Origin: Ustilaginoidea virens
Lineage: Eukaryota > Ascomycota > Sordariomycetes > Hypocreales > Clavicipitaceae
Direction of reading: 5' to 3'
Assembly: GCF_000687475.1 (NCBI RefSeq)
Contig: NC_057319.1
Coordinates: 4,516,001 to 4,580,000 of the forward strand
Length of the DNA: 64,000 nt
The translations under genes and the position numbers were made by a program. The first letter of the stretch is position 1. Each line of letters opens with the position of its first letter. Positions 53,791 through 63,174 of the stretch are shown here, one piece after another. The notes under the pieces are model-generated. The model saw only the letters and a program-made list of their open reading frames with translations, had not been told where the DNA came from and did not search any database.

Positions 53791-56700
53791 ATGGGTGTCA
53801 ACGGCCTCTGGACCGTCGTGCAGCCGTGCGCTCGGCCTACCAATCTTGCCACGCTCAACCGCAAACGGCTCGCCGTCGACGCATCCATCTGGATCTACCA
53901 GTTCCTCAAAGCCGTCCGCGACAAGGAAGGGAATGCGTTGCGCAACTCCCACGTGGTCGGCTTCTTCCGCCGCATCTGCAAGCTGCTCTGGTTCGGCATC
54001 CAGCCCGTCTTTGTGTTTGACGGTGGCGCACCTGCTCTCAAACGAGCCACCATACAGAAAAGGCAGAGGAGACGCGAGGGCCGAAGAGAGGACGCCGTCA
54101 AGACGGCGGGCAAGCTCCTGGCCGTGCAGATGCACCGCATCGCGGTGGAGGAGGAGGAGGAGAAGAAGAAGAAGAAGCGCAACAGAGCGGACGGCGGAGA
54201 CTTTGCCGCCAGGGAGGCGCTGGCCCAGCACGAGGAGTTGCCGGACGAGAGCAAAATAGTGTACGCTGAAGAGGTTGGCATGGATCCCCGGGAAAAGGTG
54301 CAGTCTCGACGCTTTCACAAGCAAGACGCCTACCATCTTCCGGACCTGGACGGCAGCATCGCATCCATGGCCAAGCCGGACGATCCGCGAATCATGAGCG
54401 TCGCGGAACTGGAAGAGTACGCCAGGCAGTTCCACAACGGAGAGGACATTGACCTGTACGACTTTAGCAAGATTGACTTTGACGGCGACTTTTTCAAAAG
54501 CCTGCCCCCGCCCGACAGGTACAACATCCTCAACGCTGCCAGGCTCCGGAGTCGACTGAGAATGGGCCTCAGCAAGGATCAGCTAGACGACATGTTTCCG
54601 GACCGCATGGCGTTTTCGAGATTTCAGATTGATCGAGTCCGGGAGAGGAATCATCTCACCCAGCGGCTCATGTACGAAGTCGGAATGAACGGAACCGACC
54701 TGACGCTCGGCGTGAATGCTCGAGTGGTGGGGGAAAAGGACCGCGAGTACATCCTGGTCAAGAACGAGGGCGTGGAAGGCGGCTGGGCGCTGGGCGTTGT
54801 GAGCAAGGAAAAGGACGTCGGAGAGGCCCACAAGCCGATTGACGTGGACGCCACCCAGTTTCAGTATCGGTCAGGGGAAGAACCCGAAGCTGACGAGGAT
54901 GACGACGCCGATTTTGAGGACGTTCCCATCGAGGGGCTGAACAGGCTTCCCAAACCGCAGGCGGCGAGCTTGCAAGCCGCAAAGGACATTGCCCGACGCC
55001 GACAGCGGTACTACAGCGGTAGAAGCGGTCTTTCTCAAGAGCAGCAGCAACACCGAGAAGAGGAAGATGAGGAGGAGTCTCTGTTTGTTGGTGGAAGCAC
55101 CTGCCCCTCCCGTGCAGCCCTCGAGTCGGATGCGAAACACGGGCTGCACCCAGAAGAAGAGGACGACCTGAACCGAGCCATCGCCATGTCGTTGAGGAGC
55201 CAGCACGAGCTTGACCACGATTCCGACAACGACAAGCGTTTGGAAGATGCGCCCACGAAACGACCCGAATGGAGGCAGACGGCCGTGGATGCACCTCGAC
55301 CCATCCTCGGCAAGGGAGGACCCACGATTGCGCACGTGGTGAACAACCGGTCAAACGCCGCTGTTCCTAGACCCGGCACCCGAAAACCAGGGCAGCGCGG
55401 CGCGAGCGAAAGCGACAGCGACGATGACCTGCAGGCCGTACTGGCAAAGTCGAGACTGGCAAAGCGAGCCCAGCCCCAGCCAGCCGTGGAGAATAGGAAG
55501 AACCCCTTTGACGGTCCCCTCCCATTCCCGAAGCTCGACTGGGGCTCGTCCCTTTCCGCCAAGCGGCCCGCACCGAGGGGCACGTCTGACCCTGGCGCTC
55601 CCGGCCAGGAAGACGCCTCGGAGGGTGCAGACGACGACGAGGCCGGCGGGTTCGAAGCAAGCGAGAGGGCCGAGAACAAGGGGCCGGCCCCGCTTCCGCC
55701 TTGGCTCGTTGACGGTGCCGACATCCGAGACTCGCTGAAGAAGCTGCAGGCTACGGAGAAGGAAATCAATCTACAAGACAGGATGGAGGTTGAGGAGGAG
55801 GAGAGGCTGAGGCTACGGGAAATGAGGGATCAGGTGATTGAGATTGACTCGTCGTCGGACGGCGGCAGCGATGTTGAGGTGCTGGAGGGGCCTTTTCAGC
55901 CTGAGCCAGGGAGTGGCTTGATCGTCGACGGGCGCAGCAAGGAGGAGCAGGTGAGGGTGGCAGGTCAAGACAACAAGCATGGTACGTCACTGTCGCCGGG
56001 AGGCGCTGCGGAGGGGACGGGCGTGACGGTGTCCTCCACGACGCAAGGTCTTGAGGCATCTATGGCTGCACGTGTGACTCGGCTCTCTCCGGAGACGGAC
56101 GCAACTGCACTCGTCGCTCAACCCTCTCCAGGAACAGGGGCGGCGGCAACCAGTTCTCCCAGCGAACCCGAATCGCCCGAACCGATATTTGAAAATGTGC
56201 TGCCCGCAGAGCCCGCTGTGCCCCCGGAATCAACAAATCCTGTCGATTCCCCGGCAACCGGGCACGTACAAAGCCTGCTTGTTCAAGGACCACGGAGCCC
56301 GCCGCGTGGTCAGAAGCTGGGAGACGAGGACCCCTTTGCGGAGCTCGAATACGAAGAGCTCAGCGACCCGGAAGACGAGGAGCTCATGGCTCAGATGGCC
56401 GAGGAAGCCGAGGAACACGCCCGCTTCGCCAGCGAACTCAACAACAAGTCTGCGCAGCACAACAAAGAGGACTACGAAAGGGAACTGCGGCAGCTCCGCA
56501 ACCAGCAGAAGAAGGACCGGCGCGATGCCGACGAGGTTACCCAAGTCATGGTCACCGAGTGTCAGGCTCTCCTGCGGCTGTTTGGCATCCCCTACATCAC
56601 GGCTCCCATGGAAGCCGAGGCCCAGTGCGCAGAGCTCGTACGCCTGGGCATCGCAGACGGCATCGTGACCGACGACTCGGACACGTTCCTCTTTGGGGGC

Positions 56701-57399
56701 ACGCGCGTCTACAAGAACATGTTCAGCAGCAGCAAGTTCGTCGAGTGCTACGTCGGCGGCGACCTGGAAAAGGAGCTGTCCCTCTCGCGCGACCAGCTCA
56801 TATCGCTGGCCCAGCTGCTTGGATCCGACTACACCGAGGGCCTGCCCGGCGTCGGACCCGTCACCGCCGTCGAGATCCTGTCCGAGTTCCCGGGCCGGAC
56901 CGGTCTGGACGATTTCCGCGAGTGGTGGACCTCTGTGCAGTCCCAGACTCGCCCCAGGGAAGCGGACGCCTCGTCCCCGTTCCGCAAAAAGTTCCGCAAG
57001 TCGCAGGCCGCCAAGCTCTTCCTGCCGCCGGGGTTCCCCAACCCGGCCGTGTACGACGCGTACCTCCATCCGGACGTGGACAGGAGCTCGGAGGCGTTTC
57101 AGTGGGGGGTGCCCGACCTGGAGGGCTTGAGGCGCTTTCTCATGGCGACGATTGGGTGGAGCAGCGAGCGGACGGACGAGGTGCTGCTCCCGGTGATACG
57201 GGACATGAACAGGAGGGATGCCGAAGGGACGCAGAGCAACATCACGAGGTTCTTTGGCGGCGGGGTCGGGGCGGGGGCCCGGGAAGCGTTCGCGCCGAGG
57301 GCGAACAAGACCAAGGGGAGCAAGAGGATGGCGGCGGCGGTGGAGAAGCTGAGGGCCAACGTGGGCGGCGGCTCCAAGCGGAGGCGAAGAGATGAATAG
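53791..57399 (+). CDS. RAD2: Nucleotide-excision-repair endonuclease RAD2 (XPG)
   Basis: One uninterrupted exon of 1202 aa. The XPG N domain starts at residue 1 (MGVNGLWTVVQPCARP, LAVDASIWIYQF with catalytic Asp, PVFVFDGGAPALKR with catalytic Asp). A long acidic, disordered spacer (about 110-900) separates it from the XPG I domain (about 923-970), which has the catalytic cluster MEAEAQCAELVRLGIADG and VTDDSDTFLFGG. A helix-hairpin-helix follows (LGSDYTEGLPGVGPVTA, about 1010-1026). This large-spacer layout distinguishes RAD2 from FEN1 and EXO1. Near the C-terminus QSNITRFF (about 1147-1154) is a canonical PCNA-interacting PIP box, followed by a KRRRRDE nuclear signal. The enzyme cuts 3' of lesions in nucleotide excision repair with TFIIH. 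The spacer has many acidic patches, such as EDEEESLFVGG, as known for TFIIH-binding segments. Confidence 0.96.
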   Translation: MGVNGLWTVVQPCARPTNLATLNRKRLAVDASIWIYQFLKAVRDKEGNALRNSHVVGFFRRICKLLWFGIQPVFVFDGGAPALKRATIQKRQRRREGRREDAVKTAGKLLAVQMHRIAVEEEEEKKKKKRNRADGGDFAAREALAQHEELPDESKIVYAEEVGMDPREKVQSRRFHKQDAYHLPDLDGSIASMAKPDDPRIMSVAELEEYARQFHNGEDIDLYDFSKIDFDGDFFKSLPPPDRYNILNAARLRSRLRMGLSKDQLDDMFPDRMAFSRFQIDRVRERNHLTQRLMYEVGMNGTDLTLGVNARVVGEKDREYILVKNEGVEGGWALGVVSKEKDVGEAHKPIDVDATQFQYRSGEEPEADEDDDADFEDVPIEGLNRLPKPQAASLQAAKDIARRRQRYYSGRSGLSQEQQQHREEEDEEESLFVGGSTCPSRAALESDAKHGLHPEEEDDLNRAIAMSLRSQHELDHDSDNDKRLEDAPTKRPEWRQTAVDAPRPILGKGGPTIAHVVNNRSNAAVPRPGTRKPGQRGASESDSDDDLQAVLAKSRLAKRAQPQPAVENRKNPFDGPLPFPKLDWGSSLSAKRPAPRGTSDPGAPGQEDASEGADDDEAGGFEASERAENKGPAPLPPWLVDGADIRDSLKKLQATEKEINLQDRMEVEEEERLRLREMRDQVIEIDSSSDGGSDVEVLEGPFQPEPGSGLIVDGRSKEEQVRVAGQDNKHGTSLSPGGAAEGTGVTVSSTTQGLEASMAARVTRLSPETDATALVAQPSPGTGAAATSSPSEPESPEPIFENVLPAEPAVPPESTNPVDSPATGHVQSLLVQGPRSPPRGQKLGDEDPFAELEYEELSDPEDEELMAQMAEEAEEHARFASELNNKSAQHNKEDYERELRQLRNQQKKDRRDADEVTQVMVTECQALLRLFGIPYITAPMEAEAQCAELVRLGIADGIVTDDSDTFLFGGTRVYKNMFSSSKFVECYVGGDLEKELSLSRDQLISLAQLLGSDYTEGLPGVGPVTAVEILSEFPGRTGLDDFREWWTSVQSQTRPREADASSPFRKKFRKSQAAKLFLPPGFPNPAVYDAYLHPDVDRSSEAFQWGVPDLEGLRRFLMATIGWSSERTDEVLLPVIRDMNRRDAEGTQSNITRFFGGGVGAGAREAFAPRANKTKGSKRMAAAVEKLRANVGGGSKRRRRDE

Positions 57400-57887
57400 A
57401 CGGTTTTTTTTTTTGCTGGATAGATATTAAAAGTATGGCTCCTGCTCGCTGCTGGTTCCTGTCACATGACCTTACCTATATAGGCGCTCCACCATCAAGC
57501 TCAATCAAGCCTCCTTCATATCACATCGTGCCCCTCACAGTTCCCGCCGACTCGTGCGAATGGGGAATCCATCGTAGTTGCAGGGTAGGCAGCACGGCTA
57601 AACCCCGGGCGTCCCTTGCCGCCACCTCCCGGAGCCAAAGCCCGTTCCTGAAGCCTTGTTACGCGCAATCATGACTTACTCCGTACATGCAGACAACAAC
57701 GACGCTCGCATCGGCCAAAACCCCGCTCGCCAGCCACAGCCCAATCCCATCCATCAGAATCATCGCGGCTGCCACGGAGCAGCGCTGAACCGAACCCCTC
57801 CCCCTTTCCGTCTCCCTTCTCCCTTCTTCTCCCCCGCGCACACTCTCGTCTTATTTCCAAGGGCCCTCTGCGGAAGGAGACTGTGTC
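57400..57887. promoter_or_regulatory. RAD2 3' region and TFIIS promoter
   Basis: 488 bases. A T9 run follows the RAD2 stop. A TCACATGAC E-box-like site lies near 57461-57469, and a C/T-rich tract (57795-57840) precedes the TFIIS start. No gene is seen. Confidence 0.45.
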
Positions 57888-59034
57888 ATGGATCAACGGG
57901 AGCTCGAGTCGCGAGTCAAGGCGCTGACCAAGTCGGTTGCTGCCAATGAACCGCCCGAGAATGCCATTAGGCTGCTGGAGGGGTTGAAGAAGGATGCCAG
58001 GCCTACGGAGGAGATGCTGAGGGTAAGACGACGGTCGTCTCGGCCAAACCAGCTTGATGGGTTTCGACGCGGACGACGACGCGGGCGACGGCGACGGCGA
58101 CGTCACTCTTGGCATCATGCCGACTATCCAGGCTCGAACCAGTGCTAAAACAAATCTACAGGCCACAAAAGCGGGCGTCTACGTCGGAAAGCTACGAGCC
58201 AACCCCAACAAGGAAGTCGCCCGCGCGGCCGCCGAGCTGGTCATCAAATGGAAGAAGCTCGTGGAGCAAGAAAAGAACTCGAAGCTGCAAAAGTCCAAGC
58301 TCGGCTCGCCGTCCTCGGCGCCCGCCACCGGCCCGGCCAGCAGCAGCAGCAGCAGCAGCAGCTCAGCAGGCGCGGCCAAGCAGGCCTTTTCGGGGAATGC
58401 CGAGACGCGCACGTACAAGAGCGACAAGGTCGACCTCAGGCGTACGGGGTCGGACGTCCGCAACAACTGCATCGGCCTCATGTACAACGGCATCGCCTAC
58501 CGGTCCACCGAGTCTCCGAGCGACGTCATTGCCCGCGCGGTGGCCGTCGAGCACGCCGTCTTTGCGGCCTTTAAAGAGGACGAGTCGACCGACTACAGGA
58601 AGAAGATACGCTCGCTCTTTATGAACCTCAAGAACAAGTCCAACGGCGAGCTGCGCAGGCGCGTCATGTCGGGCGACATATCGCCGCAGAAGTTTGCCGT
58701 CATGACGGACGACGACCTCAAGAGCGAGGACCAGCGCAAGGCCGACATTGAGCTCGAAAAGGAAAACATGAAGAAGGCGCAGGTGCCCATGGCGGAGAAG
58801 AGCATAAGCGACAGCCTCGAGTGCAGCCGTTGCAAGCAAAAGAAGGTCAGCTACACGCAGGCGCAAACGAGGAGCGCGGACGAGCCGATGACGACGTTTT
58901 GCGAGTGCATGAACTGCGGCCATAGATGGAAGGTAATGCTTTTTTTTTTTTTTCCCAGTCTGCGGTGTACGGTGTGATGTAAGGTGTGATGCGACGGCGA
59001 CCCTGCTGACGCGATTGGCGATTAGTTTTCGTAA
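57888..59034 (+). CDS. DST1: Transcription elongation factor TFIIS (S-II)
   Basis: Three exons (57888-58022, 58162-58932, 59026-59034) give 304 aa (yeast Dst1 309). The last exon is 9 nt and encodes only Phe-Ser-stop, restoring the universal C-terminus CGHRWKFS. Domain I (about 1-85) is the LW/TFIIS-N helical bundle (LLEGLKKDARPTEEMLR|ATKAGVYVGKLR). A Ser run (SSSSSSSSS, about 126-134) lies in the linker. Domain II is the Pol II-binding three-helix bundle (YRKKIRSLFMNLKNKSNGEL). Domain III is the zinc ribbon with C-x2-C (ECSRCKQKK), the RSADEP loop whose Asp-Glu pair drives transcript cleavage, and ECMNCGHRW. It rescues backtracked Pol II in the nucleus. It is convergent with MCY1. Confidence 0.96.
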
Positions 59035-59527
59035 GAAGCCGGCGCAGAGAACTGCGTTTCACGACATGAATGACCAGCGGACAAGTCTGGCGGAACGACG
59101 CAACCTGGGTTGTCGAGACACGCCATTACAGCGGTTCAGGGATATTCTTTATGCATTTACTCGTTTCGGGAGCGTGGCAGGCGTCTGTTATGAGGGTAGA
59201 TGATTTGTACCTGGTTGGGAGTTTCAGAGGGCGTATACAGTCTACCTGCAGCGCTGGCGACTTTACTAATCAACTCATTCGTTTCGTCGAATCCCTTTTT
59301 CCGAAGAGGGTGAGTGGTTGGGCCTTTTGCGGTAGCTGATGAGGTGCGATGGGCAACAGGCAGGGTTTATGCGTGTTTGGCTTGCTACTGACAGCAGACT
59401 GCAATCTAGACAAGCGATTAACCCAACTTGGTACACGCAACCCCGTTCCATTTTCCGTTCCATTTCCCGTTCCTTTTTCCTTTTTTTCCCTTTCTTTTCC
59501 TTTCTTCTTTTTCTTCATTTTCCCCCC
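59035..59527. other. Intergenic between convergent genes
   Basis: 493 bases between TFIIS and MCY1 stops, with a C/T-rich tract (59450-59527). Nothing else is seen. Confidence 0.5.
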
Positions 59528-60919
59528 TCATGACTGGCTCCCGGATACAGGCATAGACACGGCGTCCCGGGATAAGCCCAGCTGGACAAACAGGTCGGAG
59601 GACGCCTCTTCCTCTTCCAAGCCCATCTCCTTGACCCTCTTCCAAAACTTGCTCAGATGCCGGGTCCCGGAATCGCACAAGACCGTCACCACTTTGCTGC
59701 CTTCGGGCAACCCCATGGCCGCAACCACGGCGGCCACGCAGTTGACGGAGCTGCTGCTGCCCACAAAGATGCCGTCCTTGTCCACCAACCACCTCGCCAT
59801 GCGGCAGGCCTGCTCGTCCGTCACCCTGACGGCGTCGTCGATGAGATGGCCGCCGGCCTCAAAGTTGTCCGTCGTGCGGTTGATGCCGATGCCCTCCACC
59901 AGCGAGTCCACCTGCTGGCGGCGCCGCGTGCCCTCCCTCTCCGTGGGCGAGTACATGACGCCGTGCTTGACCTTGTTGTAGAGCCCGCTGCCCTGGGGGT
60001 CCGCGAGGACGACCTTGACGGCGCCAGCCTCGGCCTGCCGCTTCAGGAAGCGGGCCACGCCCGAGATGGTGCCGCCGGTGCCGGCGCCGGCGACAAAGGC
60101 GTCGACGTCGCCGCGTGCCTGGTGCCAGATCTCGGGTCCCGTGGTCTCGAGGTGCGCGCGCCAGTTGGCCCGGCTCTCGAACTGGTTGGCGAAGAAGCCC
60201 CTGCTGCCGTCGGCGGCGGCGGCGGCGTGGTCGGCCGCGCGGCGCCGCGCCAGGTTGACGAAGTGGTCGGGGCTGGTGATGGGCGCGACGGGCACGCGCT
60301 CGACCGTGGCGCCGAGGTGCAGCAGCAGGTCCGACTTTTCGACGGCCTGGTCGTCGGGCATGCAGATGTGCGCCCGGTAGCCCCTCGCGCGGGCGAGCGT
60401 GGCGAGGGAGATGCCCGTGCTGCCCACGGTGCCTTCGTAGATGGTGTCGCCGCGGTGGGGGGTCAGCAGGCCGTCCTCCTCGGCCTGGACGATGATGCTG
60501 AGGGCCACGCGGTCCTTGGGGCTGTTGCCCGCGCCGTTGAGGAACTCTGCCTTGGCGAGGATGGTGCGCCCGGTGGCCACGGAGAGGGACGGGATCTCGA
60601 TGAGGGGCGTGTTGCCGATGCAGCCCTGGATGCCGCGCCGAGGACCGCCCAGGGGCCACGCGGGCTCAGGCTCAGGCTGGTACTGGGACTGGGACTCGCG
60701 GTCCTCCAGTGTCAGGAGGGCGGGGGCGCCGCTTTTGCCATGGGCGGCTGGGGAGCCGGCTGGGGAGCCGGCCGCGGAGGAGGCGCGTCGCTTGCGCTGG
60801 AAGCGGTTCTCGAGGTCGGGGTAGAGGTCCTTGAATCCGAGGGTGACGAGGATGCCGGCCGCAAAGGCCAAGGCGATGGCTGCTGAGCCGTAGGCCCTGG
60901 GGTGGTTGCTCAGTGACAT
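59528..60919 (-). CDS. MCY1: Mitochondrial outer-membrane cysteine synthase (MCY1-type)
   Basis: A single exon of 463 aa from the Met at 60919 (MSLSNHPRAYG); an in-frame ATG 42 bases upstream (60961) would add 14 unremarkable residues. An N-terminal membrane anchor is clear (AAIALAFAAGILVTLGF). The rest is a fold-type II PLP enzyme of the cysteine synthase/CBS family: GCIGNTPLIEIPS at the start, the PLP Lys in AGNSPKDRVAL, the substrate loop EGTVGSTGISLA, the phosphate-binding loop GAGTGGTISGVARFL and the late motif DGIFVGSSSSVN. Yeast Mcy1 (Ygr012w) has the same arrangement. It would make cysteine from O-acetylserine and sulfide, or a related beta-replacement; the physiological substrate in fungi is not certain. 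It is divergent from NDUFAF7. Confidence 0.93.
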   Translation of the reverse strand: MSLSNHPRAYGSAAIALAFAAGILVTLGFKDLYPDLENRFQRKRRASSAAGSPAGSPAAHGKSGAPALLTLEDRESQSQYQPEPEPAWPLGGPRRGIQGCIGNTPLIEIPSLSVATGRTILAKAEFLNGAGNSPKDRVALSIIVQAEEDGLLTPHRGDTIYEGTVGSTGISLATLARARGYRAHICMPDDQAVEKSDLLLHLGATVERVPVAPITSPDHFVNLARRRAADHAAAAADGSRGFFANQFESRANWRAHLETTGPEIWHQARGDVDAFVAGAGTGGTISGVARFLKRQAEAGAVKVVLADPQGSGLYNKVKHGVMYSPTEREGTRRRQQVDSLVEGIGINRTTDNFEAGGHLIDDAVRVTDEQACRMARWLVDKDGIFVGSSSSVNCVAAVVAAMGLPEGSKVVTVLCDSGTRHLSKFWKRVKEMGLEEEEASSDLFVQLGLSRDAVSMPVSGSQS

Positions 60920-61264
60920 GGGGGAGACGGAGTCATTATGATGGCCCGGGCACGGGGGCACGAGAACAACGTCCAGACGCTGAGGGCGTTGCGTGACGTG
61001 ATTGCTGTCAGCTGGTGATGCTGCGACGCTTCAGACGGGGGTTTCAAAAGTTTGGCGGTGAGCGGTGAGCGGTGAGCGGTGAGCGGTGGCGCTAAACCCA
61101 TCTGGGGCGGGCCCACTCCCGGCAACGGCAGACAACGGCAGCCAATGGCAGCCGAGACGGGGTTGGCCAACCAAAAGTCCGAACCCATCCATCCATCACC
61201 GTCCATCACCGTCCATCACCATCCGTCACCTTCCGTCAGCATCAGATCGCAGCACCACGGCGCC
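60920..61264. promoter_or_regulatory. MCY1/NDUFAF7 divergent promoter
   Basis: About 345 bases. It holds a GAGCGGT tandem repeat (61061-61087) and a CCATCACCGT repeat (61190-61230). Confidence 0.6.
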
Positions 61265-62924
61265 ATGGACTCGCCCATTGTGGCCCAGCTCTTCCGGCAG
61301 CTCTTCCGCCATTGCCCAGCGGCGGCGTGCCGGGCGCGAGCGAACCCCCCCCGCGGCCCTCGCCGTCGCCACGACCACCACCAGGCCTGCTCCTACGCCA
61401 CCAGGACGTCGCGCGACCGCGGAATGAAGTCCAACGAGAGCCGGTGGCAGCAGCGCACGAACCTGCTCCCCGAGGACAGGCGGGACGAGTTTGCCCAGTA
61501 CCCGTACATTTCGCTGGAGGAGCTGAAGAGGCGCAAGGAGCGGCCGCGCAAGGTCAAGATGCTGCTCCGCGACTTCATCGACGGTAACGAGCTCTGCTTT
61601 CCGCGCGCTTCCAAGCTTTTGACCTTTCCACAACCCAATTCGGCGTCTGGAAGCTGATTAACACCCCCCCCCCCCGGCGGCAGACAGCCTGTACAACCCC
61701 CACTACGGCTACTTCTCCAAGCAGGCCGTCATCTTCAGCCCCGGCGAGCCGTTCGACTTCCCCGCCCTCCGGGACGAGCTCGCGTTCCAGGCCGAGCTGG
61801 GCCGGCGGTACACCGAGTTCGAGGACCGGCTCGACGCCGCCGAGGGCGAGAACCCCAGCCGCCAGCTGTGGCACACGCCCACGGAGCTGTTCCGGCCCTT
61901 CTACGGCGAGGCCGTGGCGCGCTACCTCGTGGCCAACTACCGCCTCACCGCGTACCCCTACCACGACCTGCTCATCTACGAGATGGGCGCCGGCCGCGGC
62001 ACCCTCATGCTCAACGTGCTGGACCACATCCGCGCCGCCGACCCGCAGGTCTACGCCCGCACCCGCTACAACATCATCGAGATCTCGCCCAGCCTCGCCG
62101 CCCTGCAGGGCCGCCACCTGGCCTCCGCCTCCGCCTCCGCCTCCGCTTCCGCTTCCGCTTCTGCCGCCGCCGCCGCCGCCGCCGCGTCGTCGCGCGGCCA
62201 CGCCGACCGCGTCGACATTGTCAACCGCTCCATCTTCGACTGGGACCGCCACGTCCCCTCGCCCTGCTTCTTCCTCGCCATGGAGGTCTTTGACAACCTG
62301 TCGCACGACGGTATCCGCTACGACGTCGCCACCGAGGAGCCCCTGCAGGGCCACGTCCTGGTCGACGCCCACGGCGACCTCTACGAGTTTTACGTCCGCG
62401 GCCTCGACCCCGTCGCCGCCCGCTTCTTCCGCGTCCGCCACGCCGCCACGGCCGGCGCCTACCCCCGGCCCTACCCGGCCCTCCCCGCCCTGCGCCGCCT
62501 CTCCGCCGCCCTGCCCTTTGCCGCCAACCTCTCCGCCGCCGAGTACGTCCCCACCCGCCTGATGCAGCTGTTCGACGTCCTCGACAGGTACTTTCCCGCC
62601 CACCGCCTCGTCGCCTCCGACTTTGACTGCCTGCCCCAGGCGGTCCGGGGGCTCAACGCCCCCGTGGTGCAGACGCGCTACCGGAGGAGGATGGTGCCCG
62701 TGACGACCCCGCTGGTCCACCAGGGCTACTTTGACATTCTGTTCCCGACGGACTTTCGCATCGCCGAGGCCATGTACCGCGCCATCACCGGCAAGCTCAC
62801 GCGCGTCATGTCCCACGGCGACTTTATGCAGCGCTGGGCCTACCTGGAGGACACGGAGACCAGGAGCGGCGAGAACCCGCTGCTGACGCACTACAAGAAC
62901 GCCAGCGTCTTGATGACCGTCTAG
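61265..62924 (+). CDS. NDUFAF7: Protein arginine methyltransferase NDUFAF7 (complex I assembly)
   Basis: Two exons (61265-61583, 61684-62924) give 519 aa. The N-terminus is Arg/Ala-rich (AQLFRQLFRHCPAAACRARA), as for a mitochondrial presequence. The DUF185/Methyltransf_28 core includes DSLYNPHYGYFSKQA, LWHTPTELFRPFYGEAVARY, the SAM motif IYEMGAGRGTLMLNVLDH and IIEISPSLAALQ. In place of a short loop there is a Ala-Ser repeat run followed by Ala-rich residues (about 255-285), coded by GCCTCC/GCTTCC repeats. Downstream FLAMEVFDNLSHD and the C-terminal LDRYFPAHRLVASDFDCLP are typical. In animals NDUFAF7 dimethylates an Arg of NDUFS2 in the matrix. The junction DFID|DSLYNPHYG confirms the intron. 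Confidence 0.94.
62126..62190 (+). repeat. In-frame Ala-Ser/Ala codon repeat in NDUFAF7
   Basis: GCCTCC and GCTTCC hexamer units followed by GCC repeats, read as alternating Ala-Ser then poly-Ala. It lies between the SAM motif and the next conserved segment. Confidence 0.85.
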
Positions 62925-63174
62925 GCGGTCGTCATGGGAGGTATTACTAGTTGTAGAGGCAAAAAAAAAACGAAAAAAAAAAAAAAAAAAAACACAATGA
63001 CAGCATACCATCACAAAGCACCATGAACGTGTTGCAACTCGATGCCTACCTACCCTGAAGTTGTATAGTTTTGTTGATGCCTTGATGCCTTGATGCCACA
63101 CAACACCACACAACACCACACACCACCACACACCACCACATACCACCACATACCACACTGCAAATGTAACCGCG
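62925..63174. other. Intergenic between convergent genes, with ACCACACA repeats
   Basis: 250 bases between stop codons. It contains A runs (62961-62991) and tandem ACCACACA/ACACC units (63097-63156). Confidence 0.7.

Noticed and set aside
59657..60886. 409-codon plus-strand ORF over MCY1
   Set aside because: Antisense shadow of a certain PLP enzyme; composition almost only Gly, Ala, Val, Arg and Asp.
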